The notes below the pieces were generated by a model. That model was not told the DNA's origin. It saw only the letters and a list, made by a program, of their open reading frames with translations, and did not search any database. Both the position numbers and the translations under genes were made by a program. From JAFGHJ01 sp964525555 (GTDB lineage: Bacteria > Hydrothermota > UBA3072), in contig CAZGHN010000009.1 in NCBI GenBank assembly GCA_964525555.1, positions 1 to 64,000 on the forward strand: a stretch of 64,000 nucleotides of DNA. The letters are read 5' to 3'. Positions 7,929 through 15,053 of the stretch are shown one piece after another. Each line of letters opens with the position of its first letter. Position 1 is the first letter of the stretch.

Positions 7929-9518
7929 ATGAAAAATATAGTACTCTTTTCCAGGATTGTTGTTAAATTTCTGCTATTATTTTGTTTATTTTCGTGTCAA
8001 GTTCAAGATACTTCAAAAACAGTACAATCATTTCCTCTTGACGAAATTACGATTACAGATATTCAGAAAGGATATGCGGATGGCAGTTATTCAGTAAAGC
8101 AAATTGTTCAACTTTATATCAATCGCATTGAATCAATTGATCATAAAGGTTATAATCTTAACTCTGTTATAATTATAAATCCTGATGCACTAGAAATTGC
8201 TGATTCTCTTGACAAGGAGATATACCAAGGTAAACTACGTGGACCACTGCATGGTATCCCAATACTTCTAAAAGACAATATTGATACGCATGACCAAATG
8301 CCGACAACTGCTGGATCAAGAGTTCTAAAAGAATCTTATCCGCTTCAGGATAGTTGGGTTGCTAAAAAGCTTAGAGAGGCTGGTGCAATTATCCTCGGAA
8401 AGACAAATTTAAGTGAATGGGCGAACTACCGAGCATCATTTTCTTCAAGCGGTTGGAGTGCCATAGGTAATCAGACTAAAAATCCATATGTATTGGATAG
8501 GAATCCTTGCGGTTCTAGTTCTGGTTCAGCCGTCGCTGTTTCAGCGAATCTTTGTGCTGTTGCAATTGGAACCGAAACTTGGGGCTCAATAATTTGTCCC
8601 TCTAATGCAAATGGTATTGTAGGGATAAAACCAACTGTAGGTTTGTGGAGCCGATCTGGAATTGTGCCCATCAGCTATACGCAAGATACACCCGGCCCGA
8701 TGGCTCGAACAGTTAAAGATGCAGCGATTTTACTTGGTGCGATCACCGGCATTGACTCGAGTGATCATAAAACTTTGGCAAGTTTTGGCAAATCCTATAA
8801 TGACTATACTCAATTCTTAAAAAATGATGGATTGAGAGGTAAACGGATAGGTTATCTCAACACAAACAAAGGGATTCACTTTAGAGTTGACTCACTAATG
8901 AATCGAGCTCTTGAATTTATGAAAAGTGAGGGTACCGAAATTGTTGAGCTGGAGGAAATAGTTGATGGGACGCCCTATGTAAATTCAGATGAAGTTATGG
9001 CATTTGAATTCAAATATGGATTAAAAAAGTACTTTGATAAAATGGGAGAAAATTCACCAGCATCCAATCTAGAGGATGTAATAAATTTAACTCGGGCTGA
9101 TAGCCTTGAAATGCTTTATTTTGATCTTGATGTAATGGAAAACGCACAATCAAAAGGGGATCTTGATTCCAAAGAATACATCGAAGCTGTTCAAGCAATG
9201 CTAAATGCTTACGGTAAAAACGGGATTGACCGGATAATGGATAAGTATGACCTTGATGCAATTGTATCACCGAGTGGTGGTCCAGCATGGAAGACCGATC
9301 TCATTAATGGTGATAATTTCATTTTAAGTTCTTCTGTTTATGCAGCACTTTCTGGGTACCCCAATATTAACGTTCCAATGGGTTTTGTTGGTAATGTTCC
9401 TGTAGGTATTTCTTTTTTCGGTAGGGCTTGGAGTGAACCTGTATTGCTCGAGATTTCTTATAGTTATGAGCAAGGAACCCGACATAGAAGTGCTCCAAAA
9501 TATTTAGCTACTGATTAA
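7929..9518 (+). CDS. Amidase-signature lipoprotein
   Basis: 529 aa. A lipoprotein signal ends in LFCLFSCQ. The amidase signature domain follows, with the Lys in GIPILLKDNID, the Ser-rich loop NPCGSSSGSAVAVSAN and the segment GTETWGSIICPS that holds the nucleophile Ser, so the Ser-cisSer-Lys triad is intact. A Trp stands where Asp or Gly is usual in GTETxGS. It hydrolyses a carbon-nitrogen amide; substrate unknown, placed in the periplasm or on the outer membrane. The ATG at 7929 has aaagga 7 nt upstream. It sits between two attC sites (7815-7885 and 9542-9669), so it is best read as a gene cassette of about 1.78 kb with its own promoter outside the cassette boundary. Confidence 0.88.
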   Translation: MKNIVLFSRIVVKFLLLFCLFSCQVQDTSKTVQSFPLDEITITDIQKGYADGSYSVKQIVQLYINRIESIDHKGYNLNSVIIINPDALEIADSLDKEIYQGKLRGPLHGIPILLKDNIDTHDQMPTTAGSRVLKESYPLQDSWVAKKLREAGAIILGKTNLSEWANYRASFSSSGWSAIGNQTKNPYVLDRNPCGSSSGSAVAVSANLCAVAIGTETWGSIICPSNANGIVGIKPTVGLWSRSGIVPISYTQDTPGPMARTVKDAAILLGAITGIDSSDHKTLASFGKSYNDYTQFLKNDGLRGKRIGYLNTNKGIHFRVDSLMNRALEFMKSEGTEIVELEEIVDGTPYVNSDEVMAFEFKYGLKKYFDKMGENSPASNLEDVINLTRADSLEMLYFDLDVMENAQSKGDLDSKEYIEAVQAMLNAYGKNGIDRIMDKYDLDAIVSPSGGPAWKTDLINGDNFILSSSVYAALSGYPNINVPMGFVGNVPVGISFFGRAWSEPVLLEISYSYEQGTRHRSAPKYLATD

Positions 9519-9541
9519 GTAAATATAAAAATTCAGCAAAA

Positions 9542-9669
9542 ACCTAACAACTTGCTAAGCCGGACGCGAACCTTCACTACGTTTGGTTTGTTTTTGTGCC
9601 AGCGGATTTGTTTAGACTGAACTTTTTATAGTGCTTTCTATGTTCGCGTCGGTTAGCATAGTGTTATGC
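9542..9669 (+). other. Canonical attC site, 128 bp
   Basis: R'' ACCTAAC (9542-9548, exact RYYYAAC) and R' GTTATGC (9663-9669) share the pairing TAAC/GTTA. After 5 nt unpaired spacers, the arm GCTAA-g-CCG-g-ACGCGAAC pairs with GTTCGCGTCGGTTAGC: 16 of 16 pairs, with exactly two unpaired G residues on the 5' arm. These extrahelical bases are the recognition mark of integron integrases. The loop is about 70 nt, and the total length is near that of Vibrio cholerae repeats (VCR). It lies 24 bp after the amidase stop, as expected for a cassette. Confidence 0.82.
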
Positions 9670-10009
9670 AGATTTGAACGACTTTCCCTGAGTGTCTGTG
9701 TTATCCTGGTTATTCTTATAGCAAGAGGAAGCAAAACGAAATAATAATCTTTGTTCATTCATTAACGAATAAAAACCGGTTCGATTTTTCTTTAGAAAAA
9801 CGCATACTTTGGCGGCGACTTCGCCCAGAAAAAATAGGCAATCCTTAAAAAACTTCGTTTTTAGTGAAATTGTCAAATGGTAAAATAGTTAATTAGTAAA
9901 GATACCCCACCTAAAATACTCACATGTAGGACTTGTAGGGATTATAGTTTTTGCTCTTTTTTATCGACTGGAGACCAGTGACTGATGACTAATGACTATA
10001 TTTTCTACA
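9670..10009 (+). repeat. Non-coding stretch with intergenic words
   Basis: No credible gene lies here. Words seen: aaaaaccggttcg (9772), gacttcgcccagaaaaaataggcaat with aaaaacttcgtttttag (9820-9868), ccacctaaaatactcacatgtagg (9906-9930), and the gactggagaccagtgactgatgact run (9965-9995). The same words recur around 7510-7610, 11710-11890 and 20805-21060, always in this orientation. Confidence 0.6.
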
Positions 10010-10037
10010 TTGACAGGGATTGTATTTTCTTTATAAT
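10010..10037 (+). promoter_or_regulatory. Portable-family promoter before the DUF4260 gene
   Basis: TTGACA (10010-10015), 16 bp spacer gggattgtattttctt, TATAAT (10032-10037). It is preceded by ttttctaca as at 82 and 7688. A 70 bp leader and the attC-like site follow. Confidence 0.7.
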
Positions 10038-10110
10038 TTTAATATAAGAGTTACCAAGATATACAGTATATATATTAAGTCACCTAGAATTATAAAATGT
10101 TTTTTTTACG

Positions 10111-10164
10111 GCTTAACAATGGAGTTTTTACGATTAATATTGGTACATATAAACTATGTTATGC
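10111..10164 (+). other. Short attC-like site
   Basis: GCTTAAC (10111-10117) to GTTATGC (10158-10164), 54 bp, nearly the same sequence as 4598-4651. Arms agttttta and tataaact pair with one mismatch. R boxes pair through TAAC/GTTA. Directly upstream of a small membrane-protein gene, a common cassette cargo. Confidence 0.45.
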
Positions 10165-10204
10165 AGCAGCGATATCCTGAAAGTGATGGTTTAAAGGAAA
10201 AAAT

Positions 10205-10579
10205 ATGAAAACTGTGGTTCGATTTGAGGAGTTCGGGATTTTCCTATTTTCAATCTATCTTTACTCTACTTTATCATATCAATGGTGGTTGTTTCCGCTT
10301 CTCTTATTCATCCCTGACATAAGTATGGTTGGCTACCTCAAGGATACAAAGATTGGGGCGATTGTTTATAACATATTCCATTTCCGAGCGTTTTCGCTCC
10401 TCCTTTTCGTACTCGGTAGTTACCTTTCACTAAATCTTATATCTCTTATCGGCGTTATTCTATTTGCGCACTCAAGTCTTGATCGAGCTTTTGGTTATGG
10501 GTTGAAGTTTGATGACAGCTTCGGGCATACTCACCTTGGCATGATCGGTGAGGAACCTAATCATGGAAAATTTAATTAA
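10205..10579 (+). CDS. DUF4260 family small membrane protein
   Basis: 124 aa with three or four hydrophobic segments (about 10-35, 55-80, 80-100). The signature features of DUF4260 are visible: FEEFGIFLFSIYLYS near the start, the PDISMVGYLKD motif near 38-48, YNIFHFRA near 58, and the C-terminal HSSLDRAFGYGLK and FGHTHLG motifs. Function is unknown; several histidines and acidic residues are conserved near the membrane face. RBS aaaggaaaaaat precedes the ATG. It follows an attC-like site, so it may be cassette cargo, but no attC is visible downstream of it. Confidence 0.8.
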   Translation: MKTVVRFEEFGIFLFSIYLYSTLSYQWWLFPLLLFIPDISMVGYLKDTKIGAIVYNIFHFRAFSLLLFVLGSYLSLNLISLIGVILFAHSSLDRAFGYGLKFDDSFGHTHLGMIGEEPNHGKFN

Positions 10580-10590
10580 TTAAAAAAACA

Positions 10591-10910
10591 TAGGGGGGTT
10601 GGGTCTTGTTTTTTGAATTTTTTAAGGATAAGAAAAAGAAAAGTTTGAAACAAAAATAGTTTTAAAAATCCAAAAAACCCATTAAGACTTTGTTTAAAAA
10701 ATAGGCAATATTAGTAAAAACTTCGTTTTTAGTTATGTGGTGAAATAGTAAGTTAATTGGTTAAAAAACTCAACCTACAACCCATAATTAGCCACGAAGA
10801 CACTAAGACACAAAGTAAATTTTTTTGTTTTTCCTACTCAACCACTCAAAGATTCAACCATTTAACCTAGATTCAAAGAATCTACGTATATTTCTTCTTT
10901 TTCTTCAAAA
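10591..10910 (+). repeat. Intergenic word mosaic between convergent genes
   Basis: The order is gggttgggtcttgttttttg...aaagtttgaaac (10594-10650), aaaaataggcaatatt...aaaaacttcgtttttag (10698-10733), then agccacgaagacactaagac (10791-10810) and caaagaatctacgta (10874-10888). The last two words recur together at 29920-30015. No gene and no clear terminator seen; the last 10 bp abut the DUF4386 stop. Confidence 0.6.
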
Positions 10911-10921
10911 CCTTTAAATTC

Positions 10922-11641
10922 TCAGGTTTTTACTTCTTGTATCTTACCACCTTTAAACAAAAGCCATAAAGTGAACGATAATTCTCCAATTACACCAGGT
11001 ACAGCAACAATTATCAAAAATATATCTTCATAGTCAGCGTAGTTAGCTAATAGGAAATTTGCAAAACTATCAATTAGATAGCCCACGGATGCAATTACCA
11101 ATAAGAGACCCAGAATTTTCGGCATGTAACCTGATTTGTATATCAAATAACCAAGCACAAATAAATGAAGACCAAAAAAGATTAATCCAATAAGCCATGT
11201 ATAGTTAAACGTATCAAGAAAAAACATCACCTGGGCATAAAGTTGATCCGGAACAAATACCTTTAAGTACTCAGCACCGCTTAAAACTTGTAAAACACTA
11301 AAAAGATTATACAAGGCTACCCCAAAAATAGTACCATTAACCAACCTTAACCACCCCGAAAGTAACGAAAGGTTTTTGTTAATCCCTTTAAGTAAAATAT
11401 AAAGAGTCCAGGCCAAAAACACATCAAAAACAACCATGATAATAAAGCTCAGAATACCCATGCGAAAGAGCATACCATTGCCCATAATATTATTTGCCGT
11501 AGCCACTGCATCTCCGGGAACAATAAGACTCTCAAGAACAAAAAAATTTGAGAAGAAACCGGTCACAAATATAATTAGATATCCAATCCCTGTGACTATT
11601 GCAACTTTGCGTAGGGATATATCGGCAACACTATCTGCCAT
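10922..11641 (-). CDS. DUF4386 family membrane protein
   Basis: 239 aa with about six or seven transmembrane helices. The opening (RKVAIVTGIGYLIIFVTGFF) and the VPGDAVATANNIM loop near residue 43 are typical of DUF4386. The protein at 47432-48124 is a clear paralog with the same VPGDAxxTANNI loop and the YLVYKSxYxPRILG motif. Function unknown. The start at 11641 is chosen because AAAGGAGGT lies 6 nt upstream; a longer reading from 11668 would include the RBS itself. It is monocistronic, with its own promoter at 11664-11692. Confidence 0.85.
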   Translation of the reverse strand: MADSVADISLRKVAIVTGIGYLIIFVTGFFSNFFVLESLIVPGDAVATANNIMGNGMLFRMGILSFIIMVVFDVFLAWTLYILLKGINKNLSLLSGWLRLVNGTIFGVALYNLFSVLQVLSGAEYLKVFVPDQLYAQVMFFLDTFNYTWLIGLIFFGLHLFVLGYLIYKSGYMPKILGLLLVIASVGYLIDSFANFLLANYADYEDIFLIIVAVPGVIGELSFTLWLLFKGGKIQEVKT

Positions 11642-11663
11642 CTTAATACCTCCTTTTATTTTA

Positions 11664-11692
11664 AGCATAAACTAAAAATCTCAAAAAATCAA
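11664..11692 (-). promoter_or_regulatory. Promoter of the DUF4386 gene
   Basis: On the minus strand: TTGATT (11692-11687), 17 bp spacer, TATGCT (11669-11664), 22 bp before the start codon with the RBS between. Confidence 0.55.
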
Positions 11693-11699
11693 GGGCTTT

Positions 11700-11895
11700 T
11701 TTTAAGAGTAAAAACCGGTTCGGACTTCGCCCAGAAAAAATAGGCAATATTAGCAAAAACTTCTTTTTTAGTGAAATGGGCAATTAGTAAATTAGGTAAT
11801 TAGTAAAAAACTCTAAAATAATTCAAATGTGGAATTGTAGTCTTTGTTTTTTTATCGACTGGAGGCTGGTGACTAGTGACTGATGACTCTTTTTG
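11700..11895 (+). repeat. Intergenic words between two minus-strand genes
   Basis: aaaaaccggttcggacttcgcccag (11710-11734), aaaaaataggcaatattagc with aaaaacttcttttttag (11735-11772), aaatgtggaattgtag (11824-11839) and the gactggaggctggtgactagtgactgatgact run (11860-11888). They keep plus-strand orientation although both neighbouring genes run on the minus strand. No gene seen in the 300 bp gap. Confidence 0.6.
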
Positions 11896-11941
11896 CTACT
11901 TCTTCTCTTTACAACAATTATTTTAAAAAGGATTCTTATTT

Positions 11942-12622
11942 TCATATAAAACTAACAATAATGTGAAACCAGAGGAAATAAATTCCGACCAGAATAAAAA
12001 TAGTTCCTGTGACTTTTCGCATATAAATTTCAAGTTTGGTTACCTTATTAAACCACTTACTAATAGATTTCACGCCAAGAGTTATACCTATGGCAAAAAT
12101 AACAACAGGCAAACCTGTACCAATACCATAAATGAAAGGAAACGCTATGCCAAAATCATTATTTAATGCCAGAGGTATTAAACTTCCAAAAAAAAGTGCC
12201 GCTGATATAGGACAAAAAGAAAGCGCAAATATTGAGCCCAGTGCAAATGAACCAAACATACCCATTTCTGCCAGTTTATTCTGTCTTTCACTCGATATTG
12301 AAAAATCTAAAAAACTTAATCTTATGATTTCTAGAAGAAGAAGTCCGACAATAATAAGAACAGGACCCAAAATTTTATTCATGTATTTCTGTAAGAAATT
12401 AGCAGTGGCGGGAATACCTGCAAGAGAAGAAATAAGAATCACCCCGATAATAACATACGCAGTCATTCTTCCCAGCGTATACGCAAATCCCGACCATAAG
12501 ACCTTATGTGGATGATTAATCTTTCTGGAAAGAAATGAAACAGCCGCAATATTTGTAGCCAAAGGGCAGGGACTTATCGAAGTAAGTATCCCTAACCACA
12601 AAGCTGAAAGAAAAGCAATCAC
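11942..12622 (-). CDS. CcdA/DsbD-like permease, ArsG type
   Basis: 226 aa, six transmembrane helices, DsbD/CcdA fold. Two proline-cysteine motifs, ISPCPLATN (about residue 17) and SFCPISAAL (about 135), mark the paired membrane cysteines. Together with the ArsF-like protein encoded just upstream, it fits the group annotated as ArsG aromatic arsenical efflux permeases. A plain thiol-electron relay from cytosol to periplasm (CcdA role) is an alternative. Its ATG overlaps the stop of the preceding gene by 4 bp (ATGA), so the two are translationally coupled. Last gene of the arsR operon. Confidence 0.8.
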   Translation of the reverse strand: MIAFLSALWLGILTSISPCPLATNIAAVSFLSRKINHPHKVLWSGFAYTLGRMTAYVIIGVILISSLAGIPATANFLQKYMNKILGPVLIIVGLLLLEIIRLSFLDFSISSERQNKLAEMGMFGSFALGSIFALSFCPISAALFFGSLIPLALNNDFGIAFPFIYGIGTGLPVVIFAIGITLGVKSISKWFNKVTKLEIYMRKVTGTIFILVGIYFLWFHIIVSFI

Positions 12623-13143
12623 TGTTTTTTCTCTTGATTTATTTCGTCGAGGAACCCTTTAGTTTCTTCTTCAATATATTTATAAAACTCGTCTTTATTT
12701 CTCAGTAATTCCCAAACTTTCTTCAAGTTCTTAAATTTTGTTTCTTCGCCATCTTTAACCAGAGACAAAACCACCGATTTTGTATAGAGCTGATAATCGC
12801 CTAAGAAATGCTCGTTTTCTTTTTCTTCTATATTCACAGGCTTAAAAACAAGTTCTCCCGAAGTCAGCTCATCCTCAAAATTTCCCTCTAGCGATTCTTT
12901 CGTATATTTCTCTATCGTATAACAGGATTGGCATCGGTAATTCGTATAAAAATAATACGCAATTACCTTTGTTTCATTCTCTTCTTTTTCTCCTTCAGCA
13001 GACATTTTCTCAGCGTGAGATTTCCCCGCGATATTCGGTTGCACTGTTTTTTGTTCTCCACTATTTCCACAGCCGACAATTAATTCTGTTGCCGATACCA
13101 CTATTAATAAAGCAACGATTAAAAATTTATTGAGTTTGCTCAT
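12619..13143 (-). CDS. ArsF-like lipoprotein with CxxC
   Basis: 174 aa. Signal peptide ending in a lipobox (LIVGC), a Lys/Glu-rich linker, then a thioredoxin-like domain with YFYTNYRCQSCYTIEKY (CxxC near residue 75-78) and a YTKSVVLSLV strand. It matches the family named nitrophenyl compound nitroreductase subunit ArsF; the true reaction in most members is untested. It probably sits outside the cytoplasmic membrane and exchanges electrons with the CcdA-like partner. It starts 3 nt after the thioredoxin gene stop. Confidence 0.78.
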   Translation of the reverse strand: MSKLNKFLIVALLIVVSATELIVGCGNSGEQKTVQPNIAGKSHAEKMSAEGEKEENETKVIAYYFYTNYRCQSCYTIEKYTKESLEGNFEDELTSGELVFKPVNIEEKENEHFLGDYQLYTKSVVLSLVKDGEETKFKNLKKVWELLRNKDEFYKYIEEETKGFLDEINQEKKQ

Positions 13144-13146
13144 TTT

Positions 13147-13386
13147 CTATTCCCTTGAAAGCAAAATTTTCTTTATTTCTTCTTTGCCGGGAACCTTTCC
13201 TGCCGATCTTACCTCGCCATCGATTGCGAGAGCCGGAGTCATCATAACACCATAATTCATTATTTCGTCAATATTTGTAACTTTCAGGATTTCTGCATCT
13301 ATGTTCAGTTCTTTTACCGCTTCTTCTACATTTTGAGCTAGTTTTTTGCATTTCGGACAACCTGTCCCTAAAATTCCAATTTTCAT
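13147..13386 (-). CDS. Small redox-active thioredoxin (CPKC)
   Basis: 79 aa, the size of TM0996/MTH895-type mini-thioredoxins. CPKC is at residues 10-13, followed by a cis-proline loop (MMTPALAID, near 50) and the end GKEEIKKIL. These proteins often accompany ArsP/SO_0444-type permeases. It likely supplies thiols to the permease or to ArsF. RBS aaggagaag precedes the ATG. Tight spacing on both sides shows an operon. Confidence 0.88.
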   Translation of the reverse strand: MKIGILGTGCPKCKKLAQNVEEAVKELNIDAEILKVTNIDEIMNYGVMMTPALAIDGEVRSAGKVPGKEEIKKILLSRE

Positions 13387-13404
13387 TTTTCATCTTCTCC
13401 TTTT

Positions 13405-14571
13405 TTAAATTAATTTACCGAAGATCATCCCGCTTAAAGTTGCCATAAAAACAACAAGCAAAATATAAACGAGCGTCTTTTTTGTTCCTATTATGCCTCT
13501 TATAACGAACATGTTTGGCAGACTCAAAGCCGGCCCCGAAAGAAGAAGTGCTAATGCAGGACCTTTGCCCATACCCGAACCTATTAAGCCCTGAAGTATC
13601 GGGACTTCTGTCAACGTTGCAAAATACATTAAGGCTCCGGAAACCGACGCGAAAAGATTGGCACGCAGACTGTTCCCTCCTACTAAATTTACTACCCATT
13701 GCTCAGGAATAAGAGCCCGATGTCCCGGTCTTCCAAGCAGAAAGCCCGCGACAAGTACACCTGCAAAAAGAAGAGGTAGAATCTGCTTTGCAAAATCCCA
13801 GCTCGAAGAAGTCCACGCTTTGAGTTCTTCCTTCCTAAACCATCTATTAAGCATCAATATTAAAATAATAATCAAAAATCCGGAGATAAACCATTTTATC
13901 TCATAAATCCTCTGCCATATTTTTATCGATTCATCTTTGCCCCAGTTGACAAAAACAAGAATTCCAACCATAACCGCGAAGTACAGCGCTGTCTTCAATA
14001 AAGGTCTTGAGCCTTTTTCATCTTCCCCAATCATTAAATTTTCGTTTGCATTCTTATTCTTTTCTTCTTTAAAGAAAATAAGATGCATACAGAGTCCTAT
14101 AACAACAGAAAAAACAATCGCTCCGATGGCTCGGGCAAAACCCAGTTCAAAACCGAGAACCCGTGCGGTCAGAATAATAGCGAGAACATTAATTGCTGGA
14201 CCCGAATAGAGAAACGCTGTAGCAGGACCGATTCCAGCACCTCTTTTGTAAATACCAGCAAAAAGAGGTAAAACAGTGCAGGAGCAAACCGCGAGGATTG
14301 TTCCGGAAACAGAGGCGACCGAATAAGATAAAATTTTATTTGCTTTTGCTCCAAAATATTTAATAACCGACTGCTGGCTAACAAAATTAGAAATTGCTCC
14401 GGCAATAAAAAAAGCAGGCACGAGACAGAGAAGAACATGCTCTCTTGCATATTCCTGAAGCATCAAGAAAGCCTCTATCATTGAAACTTGAATTTTAATA
14501 TTTCCAAAAGGAACGAAATATACCGTGAGAAAAACTGCTAAAATCAACAAAATTTTATATCTTTCTTTCAT
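13405..14571 (-). CDS. ArsP/SO_0444-like metal(loid) efflux permease
   Basis: 388 aa, DUF318/COG0701 permease with about eight to ten helices in two repeats. Each half carries the family loops: SGTILAVCSCTVLPLFAG (cysteines near 95-97) with GPATAFLYSGPAINVL, and TLTEVPILQGL with GPALALLLSGPALSL. A cytosolic loop near residue 175-190 separates them. Members export trivalent organoarsenicals (ArsP) or copper/zinc (SO_0444). With an ArsR and thiol proteins in the operon, arsenic or a soft metal is likely. 13 nt downstream of the arsR stop. Confidence 0.85.
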   Translation of the reverse strand: MKERYKILLILAVFLTVYFVPFGNIKIQVSMIEAFLMLQEYAREHVLLCLVPAFFIAGAISNFVSQQSVIKYFGAKANKILSYSVASVSGTILAVCSCTVLPLFAGIYKRGAGIGPATAFLYSGPAINVLAIILTARVLGFELGFARAIGAIVFSVVIGLCMHLIFFKEEKNKNANENLMIGEDEKGSRPLLKTALYFAVMVGILVFVNWGKDESIKIWQRIYEIKWFISGFLIIILILMLNRWFRKEELKAWTSSSWDFAKQILPLLFAGVLVAGFLLGRPGHRALIPEQWVVNLVGGNSLRANLFASVSGALMYFATLTEVPILQGLIGSGMGKGPALALLLSGPALSLPNMFVIRGIIGTKKTLVYILLVVFMATLSGMIFGKLI

Positions 14572-14584
14572 TGCTAGACTTTCC

Positions 14585-14923
14585 CTATCCGACTCCGCAC
14601 TTCTCCCTTATACTTTCTCCCTTACATTTAACTATTTTTCTCCTATCAGAAGCAGTAAGTTTCGCCTCTTTTTTTAGACCTTGAATTATCTCGCTTTCAA
14701 CAGTCTTTGGGTTTGCAGAATAAATAATCCATTTGCCCTCCCGTTGACTATCAACTAAATCAGCCTCCCTTAAAACTCTCAAACCGTGAGAAATCCTTGA
14801 TTGTTCCATACCCAGAATACTCCCCAACTCACAAACACAAAGCTCACCTTCAAGCAATAAAAGATAAATATGCAACCTTGTTATATCCGATAAAGCACTG
14901 AACATTTTTACAACTTTCTCCAT
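14585..14923 (-). CDS. ArsR family metalloregulator
   Basis: 112 aa winged helix repressor. The alpha3 metal site ELCVCEL (C29 and C31) is the classic As(III)/Sb(III) motif; extra cysteines occur at the C terminus (VKCKGES, KCGVG). The recognition helix is GMEQSRISHGLRVLREA. It should repress its own operon and release DNA on binding As(III) or a similar soft metal. The dyad at 14941-14970 is the probable operator. First gene of a five-gene operon running to 11942. Confidence 0.9.
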   Translation of the reverse strand: MEKVVKMFSALSDITRLHIYLLLLEGELCVCELGSILGMEQSRISHGLRVLREADLVDSQREGKWIIYSANPKTVESEIIQGLKKEAKLTASDRRKIVKCKGESIREKCGVG

Positions 14924-14940
14924 TCATTTACCTCCAATTT

Positions 14941-14977
14941 TATATGAACATATTAACATATATTCATATAATTTCAA
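14941..14977 (-). promoter_or_regulatory. ArsR operator and promoter
   Basis: Inverted repeat TATATGAA (14941-14948) and TTCATATA (14963-14970) with a 14 bp centre. On the minus strand TTGAAA (14977-14972), 16 bp and TAATAT (14955-14950) overlap the dyad, so binding would block polymerase. Located 18 bp upstream of arsR. Confidence 0.65.
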
Positions 14978-15053
14978 GGGAAAAAATTCCAAGAGTAGTG
15001 ACTTTTTTAAAAAACGAAGAACCGGTCTCTAATACCTAAAATCCGATATCCGT

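Noticed and set aside
9664..9876. 70-codon minus-strand ORF next to the attC
   Set aside because: Built from recurring intergenic words, no RBS, no recognisable protein pattern.
10020..10208. 62-codon ORF covering promoter and attC-like site
   Set aside because: Starts inside the promoter spacer region and consists of the repeated leader; non-coding copies exist at 4530 and 7731.
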